Assembly (NCBI GenBank): GCA_964035795.1
Contig: OZ038324.1
Location: forward strand, 8,945,907 to 9,009,906
Length of the DNA: 64,000 bases
Direction of reading: 5' to 3'
Source of the DNA: Pterobdella sp. o SKG-2022
Taxonomy: Eukaryota; Annelida; Clitellata; Hirudinida; Piscicolidae
Each line of letters starts with the position of its first letter. The first letter of the stretch is position 1. The notes under the pieces are model-generated. The model was not told where the DNA came from, searched no databases, and saw only the letters and a list, made by a program, of their open reading frames with translations. The position numbers and the translations under genes were made by a program. Shown piece by piece: positions 26,826-39,100 of the stretch.

Positions 26826-29033
26826 GTTGTTTTAAACGCTTTTATTAACTGAATAACACAAACTTTCATGAGTCGATTTCACCTTTTCAATAAAAGTACG
26901 CCAATTTTATGAACTGAGCAACACGATTGGAGTTTGAGTTGATATTTTTTCGTCCTTTTAGTTATTCATTTGCAGTTTATTCTGAAAACATGAGGTTTGA
27001 GGTGTGTGAGGCTTTCAGCTGAGTTTTAAAGTCACAAACAAAAATTATTTTTTTTGTGCAATTTAATTAAACGCGCAGTTTTTTCTCAAGTGAATTTCAA
27101 AAAACAAAAGCTAATAAAGAGCAATTTCTTCTTAATGACGTAGAATAGCCTCAAAAAATAGTAAGAAAATCAAAGAAAAAGTCTTTTTTTACTTCATTCA
27201 CAAAGCTTTTCGTAAAAAAAATCTCATCCTACCAAGTGATCAACTTCGGAATGCAGCTCAGACGCTTGTTATGTTTGAAAACTTCCCAATGTAAGTTCAC
27301 TGAGAAATTTTTCAATGCAACACAGTTGAAATTTTTTTTAATTTATATTCTCTGAGCTGATAATTTAAAATTTTGACTTCAAGTCGAAGGTTTTAATTAT
27401 GGAGTAGTTTTTATTAAAAATTCGAATCTTTGAAATAATTTCTTTCAATTTGATTGAAAATTCTTTTGAGTTTTCAATGAATTTGGCAATTATTTTCAAA
27501 ATTTTTGAAACTGAACTTTTGAATTTGAAAAAAAATTTCAGCTTCTAACTTTTTGTATTCCAATCTTCTGCCTTCCTAATTACTCTCTTTTTTACCAACT
27601 AAATCTTCTTTATTTTATTACCAGTACTTCAATTATCCGGGATTTAAACCAACTAAAAAATATATTTTAAACTATTTTACTCAAATCTTTTCACAAAATT
27701 AAACTTTGCTGCCAAAAATCTTGAAAAATGTCTATAAAGCTGAAACTTTTTAAACATTAAGTTGTACCATATCATCTTCTTTCTTTGTGCCACTTTTCAT
27801 AGCCTTCCAAAAGTCGAAACATTGAATGGACTTTGAAAAAAACTATCCTTGCTAAATTTTTTAACATAAAACTTTTATATTCGGTGTTCTGGACTATTTT
27901 TCATGAAATGTTAAAAGATAAGATGAAATACGAGGTATCCATTAAATTTCTTTCGGTCTCAAGGCAAGTTAAATGGAAGACTTGTCAACACACGCTTTAG
28001 CGGTTCCATCATCATTCTTACTTTACTCTTGTCTCTTCAGATTTGAATGTTGCGATTCTAAGTGAATGTTTAAAATTCAATTGAATAATTTTCAAAACTA
28101 AATCAATTTAAACTTGAAAGAATTTTGTGGCATTTAAAGATTTTGTTGTTTTGAACGCAAGCCTCAAAAAAACCTCCCCATGCAAGATTTTTTGTTTCTG
28201 TAATTGCCCTAATATAGCTTTCGTGCGCAACTTATTTTGTAAATAATGAGACCATGACAACAGATCTTCATAGCAACCAGCGCATTGCTTATATCTTCAT
28301 TTATAACTTGTCTATAAAATTATAACAGATACAATTTAAGGATGAAATATATTTACGAGGATCTGTGAAATACCAGTGTGTGATTACAAGAGCTGCGGAT
28401 AATTTGTTGTTTATTAATGAATTTATACGCTGTTCTTTCCAATTATGATATATTTAAGCGAAGAATTTATATTAAATAATCTAATATAATAATAAAAAAC
28501 TAATATTTATTTTTTATTTCATTAATTCTAAATTAATTTTTAATCCATTAGTTTAATTGTTGGGCGCTAATTAAAATTCTTTTTCAATTGATTGGCCAAA
28601 ACTTAATTATAAACTATCGAATTCTCATCAGCTAGCTTGATGGCACAGATCTTTTGTTTTTGTTTTTTTTTGTGATTCATCTATTATTATTATCATTCTT
28701 ATTGCTTTTTTCAACATTTTTATTACTATTCAAAGTTATTTTTTCACATATGTTTTCCATTATTTATTTTAATTTTTCTAATATTAATAAAAATTAATTT
28801 ATCATTTCTATTATAATCCTTTGTAAAAAAAACACAAAAGCTCTTAAAAATGAACTGAGAACTTATCATTTGTTAACAAACCCATCACTTGAAGGTGGTT
28901 TCATCATAAACTTTAAGGTCCATTGTGTTTGCATTTGTAAGCTGATTTGTTGATTATTTTTTTTATTCTTACCTATTTTTTGTTTTTTACGTTTTTTATT
29001 ATATAATTTTTAAAATTCTCTACCATTGTATTC
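26826..29033. other. Intergenic AT-rich DNA, no gene seen
   Basis: Neither strand shows a coherent set of exons. Only short ORFs with T-rich or A-rich composition occur. An unseen last exon of the Ig-superfamily gene could lie here. Confidence 0.4.
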
Positions 29034-29145
29034 ATCATCATTTTATTTCTCATCACCATCATCATCATAATTATTATCATTATCATCATCATCACCATCA
29101 TCATTATCATCATCATCATTATTATCATTATCCTCATCATTATCC

Positions 29146-29181
<36 letters not shown>

Positions 29182-29205
29182 CCATCATCATCATCATGAT
29201 CATGT
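29034..29205. repeat. (ATC/ATT)n trinucleotide microsatellite
   Basis: A long imperfect CAT/TCA tract with ATT and CCT variants. The Met/Ile-rich minus-strand ORF here is purely repeat-derived. Confidence 0.95.
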
Positions 29206-29497
29206 TGATTCATTTTAAAGAATAATTAAAAGCGCTTCCAATTGAGTTGCATGCATCTTCATCCTTTGAATGCCATTGCTATTATTTTTGATACTAATTA
29301 TTCCAGTATCGTTTTTGTTATCCTTTTAAAAACCATTTTCACTATTATAATTTCAAAAACTATTACTACAATCACTTTAAACGCACTCTCTATTATCAGT
29401 ATTAAACCCCGCTGATTATTCTTTACGGCATTTAACCGCTATAGGTTTTTTGGATGGTTTTGAGGTTGAATGACTGACATCAGCTCATGAAGATGAT

Positions 29498-29667
29498 ATA
29501 ATTATCCGTAAAACATTAATTTGAGAAATTCATACATTTAGTAAAAATTAAGCTATAATTATCGGAAAGTATGGTCTTACCATAAAACATTAGATGCTAA
29601 TGTTTTATGGATTAGTTTCCAATAAATGTATGAATTTCTCAAATTAATGTTCTATGAATAATTACAA
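29498..29667. repeat. Nested inverted-repeat (foldback/MITE-like) element
   Basis: Outer arms 29510-29540 and 29623-29653 are inverted copies over 31 bases with about one mismatch, and weaker pairing extends outward to about 29498 and 29667. Inside is a second hairpin: CCATAAAACATTA at 29580-29592 and TAATGTTTTATGG at 29598-29610, perfect over 13 bp with a 5-base loop. No coding capacity. Confidence 0.8.
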
Positions 29668-29700
29668 TATAAAAACATACATAAGATGTCTGTGAAAAGT

Positions 29701-31479
29701 TGAAGATGATATCAAATGCCACACCTGCTCATACGTTCAAAAGCAAACTTTTCCAACTCAGTTGTAGTACCTTCATGCAGACCTTGATGAGGGCTTGAGA
29801 CGAGATACTAAGATTTGTTCGTAGTTGGATGTCCAAGTAGGCTGTGATTGATTTGCACGTCATAAACGCTTAAAATGGTTTTTTTGTGAAATATTTCCAC
29901 TTAAATAAATGTTAAAAGCACAATCTGCATTAAGCCATCATTCATGCATTTGGTAGTGCCAACGGATTTGCTACCCTTAATGCATGGGGTTGAATGACGT
30001 AGAAATTTTTGATCAAATTTATTTCATAGTGAATAACTACTAGAGAAGCGAGAATAGAACGTGGTTACTTTTACTAATTAGATAAGCTTTTATCCGTCTG
30101 AGAGTAATGTATTGAGAGGGATTTCTGTATTTATCGCTTTATCACTCCCCTTTTAATTAATATATATCGCTTTAGTTTTATTTAAATTTTTTTAAAATTT
30201 ATTTCTCTGTATATATTTACTAAAACAATTGTTTTGTCTTAGTTTCACTCTGTAAGTGATGTTCTTGCAGCAATTTCTTGTTCGATCAATTTTTTAATTG
30301 CTCCCGAATTTTTCGGAATTGCTTCTAACAAATCTCCAAATCTTAAACTTCATGAAATGAACTTTATTTGTTTTTTTTATTCCTCCATTCATTCATTGAA
30401 AAAAAAGCTCTTATTAATATAGTGCCAAGACTTGATCGCCATTTTGAAATCCTTCCATCATTTCTGAAACTTCATAGCGGTTATTTTCAATATTGAAATT
30501 TCATTTTGAAAATTTTGAAATATTTTCTTCTTTAAAACTCTTCATCACTTAAAACTTGAATTTTTATTAAGTTTGCATCTTAAGATGGCACAACTGATGT
30601 GCCACTTCAGAAACCCGAAACATGGCGACTAGTTATTGAACTTGTTTAAACGTAAAACATGAGAATAGCAGAGCCATATTCTTGTAGCGGTGCATTTTGG
30701 AAATCTTGAAGCAATTAACTTTTAAACTCTAAACCCCACTTATCGCTCATAAAAACAATGAAACATAAACAATAAAAAAGTATTTCTGTACAAAAAACTA
30801 TTTTCAAATTGATATCAATTAACAAGGTCGATGAAAACACTTGCGGCACTAATGAGTGTATATGAAGGAGAAAAATGAATAGGGAAAGGAAAAAAAACGG
30901 GTTACTTTGTAGGGCTGTTAAGAGAGGCGCAGTTTATTCGTTTTAATTTGATGTCACATTAAGTGGTGTTGCTCTGTTACTTACGACATTATTTTAAGCT
31001 AGGTAAATGCTTTAGTATTCTTCATTTTTGATGAATTTTTTTGCGATGTCAAGAGTTATTTTTTGAGTTATTTCAAAATGAAACTTTGGAAGGAAATTTT
31101 ACATTTTTTTGGAGTTTTTCACTTAATCTGCTAAAGTTGAAATCCTTCACAAATTTTTCTTCACTCGAATTTTTTAGCGAAAATTTTCTCAAAAAAATTT
31201 CTTCAAATTTATTTTAATAAACCCTTTGAAACTACTCCTGCTCCATTGAATATCAAGTTTTATCATCAAACCAAGTAAGCAAAGTGTTTCTTTTAGATTT
31301 ACCCTTTTTTTCTGAACTACTCAGCAGTTCAACTAATACTAAAACAAAAGTAAGTCTGCAACGTTTAACAAGGTTGTAGAGGTTGGAGTGGTTTTGATTC
31401 GTATGACGACGTCTTTATAAGCCCAATGTTTGCAAACGGATGATGGTTCCTCAACAAATCGAAAAATTTTGATGAGCAT
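29701..31479. other. Intergenic AT-rich DNA
   Basis: No recognisable gene. A short coding-like stretch near 31340-31415 has no convincing splice context. Confidence 0.4.
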
Positions 31480-31683
31480 GTGAGCCAACTTTGTAGGCAA
31501 ACACTTCAACTACAAAAAGAATGTAAATTCTTGGATGGTATTGCTATTTTTGGGTTTTATAAGAATTTTATGGCAAAACTTCTAATCCTGCTTACAACGC
31601 AAAAAATAGAAAGCAATGAAAAACAATGGGAAACCATACAAAAAATAAAAAAAATAAAAGTGAAAAAAAATGTAAGCCCACAC

Positions 31684-31963
31684 AACGTCAACAAACATAA
31701 CAATGTAAACACACGCAACAACGTCAACAAACATAACAATGTAAACACACGCAACAACGTCAACAAACATAACAATGTAAACACACGCAACAACGTCAAC
31801 AAACATAACAATGTAAACACACGCAACAACGTCAACAAACATAACAATGTAAACACACGCAACAACGTCAACAAACATAACAATGTAAACACACGCAACA
31901 ACGTCAACAAACATAACAATGTAAACACACGCAACAACGTCAACAAACATAACAATGTAAACA
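31684..31963 (+). repeat. 36-bp minisatellite, about 7.7 copies
   Basis: The near-identical 36-base unit starts AACGTCAACAAACATAAC. Because 36 is divisible by 3, every open frame stays open. The plus strand reads a 12-residue NNVNKHNNVNTR unit in a 173-codon ORF (31480-32001), and two minus-strand frames are also open. No splice or family support exists for a protein. Confidence 0.95.
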
Positions 31964-32171
31964 ATAATTTTTTTGAGATTCGCTTAAATTCGTCAAAGTA
32001 AACATGACATCGCTATTGTGTAGCACGGGCAGCCAATTTAAATGGAAATTTATCCATAATTATAAATTTTAAGTTCTCAAACCATTATTTTATGCAGTTT
32101 TGCAATTATTATGTTTGAATGACTTTTTTTGAAATTCATTTTATTATCTATTTTTATTTTCTGTTTTTTTT

Positions 32172-32390
32172 ATGAGTTTTGAATCAATTTATTACAATTT
32201 TTCTAATTGGTTAGTCGTAACAATTTATTGTTGTTTTGTGTGTGAGAGGGATACTTTTGGCGATGACGAAACGAGGCTTTTCGACGTCATAATGGCGAAT
32301 GATGAAGAGGGTGTGCTCAAAGCAACACCGCATTATGACGTCACCGATAAATTGAAAGCCTATAAAAAATTTTTGTTCACGTCATCGTGA
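32172..32390 (+). other. Uncharacterised ORF, 72 codons
   Basis: An ATG-initiated ORF whose second half (GDDETRLFDVIMANDEEG...) has coding-like composition against an AT-rich background. It also contains two TGACGTCA-like CRE strings in GACGTC context. A GAGAG string before it could act as an acceptor. The start of the segment faintly recalls ligand-gated channel N-termini, but this is too short to assign. Confidence 0.25.
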
Positions 32391-33414
32391 TGATTTTTGT
32401 TTATTTTTGTCCCGAAGTTTGTCAAAAACGTTTAGAGGTCAAGTTTTTTTGACACTAAGAGGATGATTATATGAACGGGATGGATCTATATGAGGAATAT
32501 GAACGAGAGATTTATATAGAGGGATATATATGAAAGATCTCTTTGAAGAAGAATCTCTTGGGAGTTTGTAGAGAGTTTTGTGCGAAAAACGTGCTAGAAC
32601 TGTGATAAATTTTCAAAATTCAATTTATCTCTGAGAATCGAATATTATTTCAAATGGCTTTGACAACTTCGATGGCTTGTCATTCTTACCTGGTGATGAC
32701 GTCATATTTACACGTTTAAGACATTATATTTATTTCATGCTGATGTCATAGCGCATTGAAAACTTCATTTTTTTGAAAACTATACTTAATTTTTTACTTT
32801 TTTTTACCGAGTTTTACATTAAAATAATGTTAGCGACTGTAGCTTGCGGACTCCTTCCATGCATCTTTCCGAGGCTTATTGATGTTGATATGGTGTGAGT
32901 GTGGAGGTTTGCGTGGCAAGTCTTTGTAGCTTCAAACAATTATTTCAACAATACATCAATTAAGTGTGATGAATCGAAGATGAAGTTTTATTATAATCCA
33001 AATAAGAAGTATTTTAATTAAATAAAAACTAAAAATCTTTTTTCGGTGCGGCCATCTTGAATGGCTTACATCCATCAAGGTGATCAGCTGCGTCATTTCG
33101 AATCATTTATAACACTGTGTGTTAAAGGGTTCGAGGAGTCATTTATACTTGAATATTTCCACTAGTGGCGTCTCCAGGACAAAATATTATTGGATTATTT
33201 GCAAGGATGATTTAGTTTCTATAAAAACGTTTAAAAGTATGAAACATCTTTTTAAGGAAGCTTCCTTTGAATGCTGCGGTTTTTATCTGTTTTTAAAATA
33301 TTTGAAAACAGAATTAGTTTTAAACTTTAATATTTTCATAATGAAAGTATAATAAATTATGTTTTTTTAATTATATTTTAAATTTAATTTTAAATAAAAC
33401 CTTTTTCCCCCCAG

Positions 33415-33526
33415 TGAAGTTCCGGTTACGAGGGTGCGTCATAAAAACAACCCACCTCCACATCTCTTTCATCTTATTGGCCCTATGCCTTCCCGCCTTA
33501 TGAAACCCAACAATCATGTGATTTGA
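33415..33526 (+). other. Exon-like segment, possible last exon of an unknown gene
   Basis: A strong acceptor (TTTTTCCCCCCAG) precedes an open frame that reads EVPVTRVRHKNN, continues through HLFHLIGPMPSRL and stops at TGA. Base composition is markedly less AT-rich than the flanks. I cannot find convincing upstream exons; the ORF at 32172-32390 is one candidate partner. A 60-codon minus-strand ORF here is the shadow frame. Confidence 0.3.
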
Positions 33527-33724
33527 CTGAGTGTCAAACAAGAAAGACATCAAACAACATCAAAAAGCTACCCTTGACGCATCAACATCTAGTCATATCG
33601 GCATGTGGAACCAAAAACATCATAAATAACAAAAAGAACACGGCCAACATGTAAAATATTGAAACAATTGAATTATGACTGCCAACATAAAAATTAAAAT
33701 GACAAATAAATAAAATAATAAAAC

Positions 33725-33936
33725 GAATACAATACCACGCCTAACAAATACAATACAACGCCTAAAAAATACAATACAACGCCTAAAAAATACAATACAA
33801 CGCCTAAAAAATACAATACAACGCCTAAAAAATACAATACAACGCCTAAAAAATACAATACAACGCCTAAAAAATACAATACAACGCCTAAAAAATACAA
33901 TACAACGCCTAAAAAATACAATACAACGCCTAACAT
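33725..33936. repeat. 21-bp minisatellite, about 10 copies
   Basis: The tandem 21-base unit ACAATACAACGCCTAAAAAAT is nearly identical throughout, with variants at the left end. As with the 36-bp array, the period is a multiple of 3, so two minus-strand frames read open as repeat peptides. Not judged to be genes. Confidence 0.95.
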
Positions 33937-34715
33937 ACAACCAACACACGTGACCTGTCTCTCGCTCATCCCTTGTCACCATTCCAAGTCTTCGCCAAAG
34001 TTTCCATGCAATGGAAGATTTTCTTATATTTTTCTAATTATATTTTCCATTTTTGAAAATTCAAAAATCTCGCTGTTGTTTTCCAAATCAGTGCGCAAAA
34101 ATTTTAACTTTAATTTTAATCAAATGAGAAAAAATTTCAAACCATTTTGAAAAGTTTGCAAATATTTTTAAATTAATTTTTCACTTATTTTTCAAGTGTT
34201 AATTGGAGCGTGTTTCCAAAGTGAGAAGCGCGCACTAAAACGAGATTAAAATGCATTATCAAAAAGGAATTCCCTCTAAACCTACATGAACAAAATTAAA
34301 TCTTCTATATCTTGGAGGATGAATAAAAGGGTTATAGAAACAAATGAAACTTTATTTTTTGGAGATTTTTTGATTTCAAGATGTGCACATTTGATTAAAC
34401 TATTTACATACTTTTAAGATGATTTTGTCGTTCCGTGGATTTGTGAAACTCATTTCTGCAATAAAACTTGAAACTAGAGTTTTTTTGCTTTTAAAACTGA
34501 AAACATGAATTTTCGATAAAGTTAAAACAAGAAAAATATATGAAAATAGCAAATAATAAAAAAAAATCAGTGCCTCTCTTTAAAACAGCATAGAGAGACT
34601 GAGATGTGTGAGGTTCTCATGACTATTGTCAAACCCTTCAATACTTCATCATTATTTGTAGAAATATTACCAATCAAAAATAAATCAAAAGAAAGTTCTT
34701 ATCAATTAAATATTT
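33937..34715. other. AT-rich spacer, no gene seen
   Basis: This lies between the 21-bp minisatellite and the 3' end of the glycosyltransferase. It presumably includes that gene's 3' UTR. No motif stands out. Confidence 0.4.
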
Positions 34716-35768
34716 TCAAAAAAACACTTTTTTTTGCATAAAAAGTTTGTTTCTCATTAAAATAAAAGCTGAAAGCATCAAAAAAAAGACGGAAAACAGC
34801 GTAATTGCCCAGTGCTCACTAACCCACCAAATCACCGCACCATCCACACAATGCCACGTACCTCCTGGCAGAAAATAGAAATATACTTTCTCAAACATCG
34901 ATGTTGGTATAAACGCTATTTCTCTTTTATGTTGAAGGTCGGATTGAGTATAGAATGAACTGAAAGACTGGGCGAGAAACATAGGTCCAGTGCCCCTCAT
35001 CACGTCTAAATAGGGCAGTCCCATCTGCCAAGGAGTCTTTTTCAAAAGGTTTAACAGGTGAGTGAAGAAGGGGTGCTGTGGCGTTGAGGCTAAAAAATCA
35101 GCCGCTACAATGTTTGACGATTGAGAATAGAGAAGAACCTTGAACGGGATTGAATGCGTGTCTTTGTGGAGTTGTTGGTTGTGGTGTAGGATGAAGTCGA
35201 ATGGCACTCTGCAGCCGATGTTTGTATCTTTGTAGATGCCTCCAAAATGGTGCAACAGCATGTAGCGGGCAGCATCGGACCTTTGAATGAGATAAGAGTA
35301 AGACAAATATCTGAACAACAATTCCGGGTAAAAGGTAGCGACAAAAATCTCCAGCTCTTCATCGTCCCAGTGGCAAAAGGTGAAGTTCTGGTTGGCTTTC
35401 CTGCAAATGTGGGCCACTACTTGCCATTCTGGCGGAAGTTTTTGATGCTTCCACGTGGTATGAAGAATCATAGGTATTTTGTTTGGATAGAGTTGAATTA
35501 ATCCATATTCAAATAGGTGATTCAGAGAAATAGGTGTTAGTTTATTCTTTTTAAATATCATGCAATTTTTTTTTCTCAAAAGTTGCGTTCTATCCAAATC
35601 TAGCTTCCATTTTAGCATTTGAACTCTTTGAGAAACTTCACTTTTAGACAACTTGTTATAATAACTGCAGGTGAATGTTAAAGTTCTGATCAAGACAAAA
35701 ACTATTGAAATAATAAAAATGACCAATAAAAATAGCTTCATTGGCTGAGATATGGTTTTACGTCTCAT
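34716..35768 (-). CDS. Membrane glycosyltransferase of the DXD sugar-binding family (Gly_transf_sug / GT32-like), single exon
   Basis: The 350-residue intronless ORF has an N-terminal membrane anchor (about residues 11-29) and a second hydrophobic segment at 320-337. The family signature is present: IPMILHTTWK (98-107), HWDDEE (133-138), RSDAARYMLLHHFGGIYKD (163-181), GTGP (259-262) and PGGTWH (301-306). These enzymes include yeast mannosyl-inositolphosphoceramide synthases and transfer sugars in the Golgi lumen, with a DXD motif binding metal and nucleotide-sugar. Here the motif reads D-T-N (181-183): the second Asp is Asn. The donor and acceptor cannot be read from sequence. The start codon faces DNAJC2 head-to-head across 369 bp. 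Lack of introns differs from most neighbours and would fit a retrogene or horizontal acquisition. Confidence 0.85.
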   Translation of the reverse strand: MRRKTISQPMKLFLLVIFIISIVFVLIRTLTFTCSYYNKLSKSEVSQRVQMLKWKLDLDRTQLLRKKNCMIFKKNKLTPISLNHLFEYGLIQLYPNKIPMILHTTWKHQKLPPEWQVVAHICRKANQNFTFCHWDDEELEIFVATFYPELLFRYLSYSYLIQRSDAARYMLLHHFGGIYKDTNIGCRVPFDFILHHNQQLHKDTHSIPFKVLLYSQSSNIVAADFLASTPQHPFFTHLLNLLKKTPWQMGLPYLDVMRGTGPMFLAQSFSSFYTQSDLQHKREIAFIPTSMFEKVYFYFLPGGTWHCVDGAVIWWVSEHWAITLFSVFFLMLSAFILMRNKLFMQKKVFF

Positions 35769-36137
35769 CTCAAATCGTTTTGAATAAACTTCAGTAGTTT
35801 CATGGTTTTAATTTGCGACTTAGGTAACCAATCACTTTTACACCTGAATGTTAATTAAGCGTTTGAAAATTGAAAAATAATTTTAGTGAAAATTTTTCTT
35901 ATTGTCAGTTTTTTTTTAATATTGAATTTTAAGTTAGAAGTAGCACGAATACACATTTATTTAACTGAAAACAGCTACATTTTAAGATAAATAAATAGTA
36001 TAAAATGCTGAAATATAAAAATAAAATAATATTGTTACGATATTAATTATTAAAAAGTTTGTATAGTCGTATTTATTTCACTTTCATTTTTACCAACATC
36101 GTAACCATCCTTCTCAACGTTTTTAAATTATTTGAGC
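35769..36137. promoter_or_regulatory. Candidate bidirectional promoter, glycosyltransferase / DNAJC2
   Basis: A 369-bp interval separates the start codons of two divergent genes, so both promoters must lie here or overlap their 5' ends. I see no TATA box or CpG cluster that decides the start sites. Confidence 0.4.
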
Positions 36138-39100
36138 ATGTCGGTATTGTTTCATGTTTCATTACCAGAAAAGACAGAAGATAGTAAACTTGAATTATTC
36201 AATAAATTTGGTATAATTATTTGTTTTCAAAAATATGTAGTAATTACTTGATGAGCTTGGTTTAAAAAAGTCTTCATACTGTAAAATTTGTAAAACCGCA
36301 GTTTTTTTTATATTATTGAAGTAACCACTATTATTGATATTGGCTCTTAATGTGAAAGTTATTTTTAAAATTTTCATTTTTTTCACTATTGACAGAGATA
36401 ACAGAAGGGTTTTATGAACCTATAGGACAATGCTTTGAAGAATATTTTTACAGACAAACTCATAAACATATAAATGAAAGTGATGAGTCAAGTAGTTCTG
36501 ATGAAGAGGAGGAAGAAGAGGATGAATTTGATGATGAGGATGATAATGATGCTTATCTGTTAAGTCTTGATCCAAGAGAATGGAGAGTAAGTCAAAGAAA
36601 TATTATATAATTAACATGAGTATTGACCAATTCATTGGTGATCAGGAGCAAGATCATTACGTGGTGTTGGGACTGGGAAAGCTAAGGTATAGAGCTTCAC
36701 AAGAACAGATTAAAAAAGCATGTATGTTTAATGTGTTTTTCATCAATTTCATTATCATCAATTACAATAGAGAAAAAACTTTTATCTATCGATCATCAAC
36801 AATTTAACCACTCACACCTTAAACTTGCTTCACAATCAACTTTTTGATGAAGCTTCAGCATTTATGCTTATAAATTTAGCAATGTAATAGAATCATAAAA
36901 AATACATACAATGTAAAAATGCACATGAAGACAAGAAAAAAGTTTTGAAACACCACCCTGACAAAAGAGCTCATACAGGGAATAAGCAAGACAAGGATGA
37001 TGACTATTTTACATGTATTCAAAAGGTTTCTATCAAATTTTTTTCACTTAACGTAGAGTAAGTTTTTGTTGTACTCACTGTTGAAAGTTTTAATATTGGA
37101 TTAATGTAGTCATGACTACAATTGTTATTGATTTATCATATATAAATATTTTTTGTTTTTCAGTTACCAAGTGTTTGTTTTGATTGATTTCATACTAGAC
37201 TAATTTGCTATAAATTTTTTTTACCCAAGCTCTTTACACTTTTTTTCAAAAATCTTTTTTCTGTTGCTAAATCATATAGTTCCAAGTTAAATCATATTCA
37301 GTAAACAACATACGCATGATTACCCAAGGCGTACGAGCTCTTATCGATAAGACAGCGATCATATGACAGTGTCGATCCTACCTTTGACAACTCTGTGCCA
37401 CCCGTCAATGATCATTCAAAAAAATTTTTCTTTGAAACTTTTGCTCCTGTCTTCGAGAGGAACAAAAGGTGGTTACCATTTGAGTATAGGGTTTATCTAA
37501 TAGGTCGTTTGCAACAACGACGGGGGTGGATGAGGGAAAAATTATATGCATTAGCTTTTACTTGGTTTTAAATGATTTTTTACTGTTATTATTATTATTA
37601 TCATTTTTATTATTACTCGTTTAACGTCTTTAGTCTCATTGCATTAGTTTATTATTATATATCTACAACAAAGGTATTGTAAGATAATGTATTATATATA
37701 TTTACAACCGAGCTGTATTAAAACAACTTGGTTTTAAAATTTGTCTATCAGGTGGTCTAAAAAGAAAAGAAAAATTCCCGACCTAGGTGATCAAGATACA
37801 GCTTTTGAACACGTGGAAAACTTCTACAATTTCTGGTGATTCTATTGGTTAATACATAGAAAAATTATAATTGGTTGGAAAATTTATATTCTAAAAATAA
37901 ATCAGGTACGACTTTGATTCGTGGAGAGAATTTTCTTACAAAGATGAGGAGGATAAAGAGAAAGGAGAGGAGTAAGTGCTTCCATATTGTTTCCGATTTG
38001 ACATTATCTAAAAGAATATTTTTTTACCATTTTATATTAGATTTTTATTAAATTTTAGTATCACACCAACCCATTGGATACGGACGTTAAACGACCATGA
38101 CGTCATTTCAATAAGCGCATTTAAGACACAGTTCCAATAACTCGAAGCTATTACAAATCACCTACTTGCCTCCACACAGCCGTTACGAACGACGATGGTT
38201 AGACAAACAGAACAAGCAGAACAGGTTGAAGTTGAAAAAGGAGGAGATGCAGAGAGTGAGGCAGCTTGTAGGTCGGTGATTTTTTGTGTGCTACAAGACA
38301 ATTACCAATGTGGTTGGGGTGTGTGTATTAAATAATATTTATATTAGATTATAATACTGCTGTATACGTCCCAGTAGCTGGGGTATACAGCAGGCGGCTA
38401 ATCTACTTTCACCACTCAGCTCTGTTGCAATCACTAATGTCTTATTCTCCAGATAATGCTTACGCATGCGACCCTCGCATAGCAAAACACATGCAGGAGT
38501 TGAAAGAGAAGAAACAGGCGGAAAAAAATGCCAAAGCAGAGGCGGTGAGGTTAAAAAAGGAAGAAGAATTGAGGGTAGGTGTTGTGTGGTTATGATATAT
38601 GTAATTGAGTCTGAACATAAATGAGATTCCTTTGAAGAATAATCAACTTCCTTCATCATTCATTGTTTTTATAGTCCTATTTTTATGGGGTTAGACGTGA
38701 AACACACTGTGGAGCAAGTGATAATTGTAAGCCGCATATGGAATTGAACCTGGTAGCTTTAGATAATTAATCTAAGGGTCTACCAGCTAAGCTATACATG
38801 CCGACTGTATTAATAATTAATTAAGTTCATTACACTTATGCCTTTAGAAGATTGATGACATTTTTAATTTTATATTCTGAATTTATTTATATAATTTTTT
38901 TAAATATTTATATTTCATGAAATAATTTCATTAAGTTTACCGAAAAATTTTCGTAAAATTTTTGAAAAACGAAGTTTTAAGTCATCATCAGCTGGTTTTG
39001 AATATTATTGACATATTTTCAAGTCAACATCAAATACTTCAAGGTAAAATTGGAGGCTGAAAAACTAGAGAAAGAAAAGAAGGAAAAAGAGGAAGAGATG

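Noticed and set aside
28973..29203. Met-rich minus-strand ORF
   Set aside because: Translation of the CAT trinucleotide tract.
31557..31964. Minus-strand repeat-peptide ORFs over the 36-bp array
   Set aside because: Open only because the repeat period is divisible by three; no start context, splice or family support.
31684..33936. CRISPR-like arrays
   Set aside because: The tandem units have no unique spacers and the genome is eukaryotic; these are minisatellites.
33620..33982. Minus-strand RRCIVFF-type repeat ORFs over the 21-bp array
   Set aside because: Same artefact of a period-three-compatible minisatellite.
38339..38659. 106-codon minus-strand ORF
   Set aside because: Antisense to a DNAJC2 exon and the hairpin-headed repeat.
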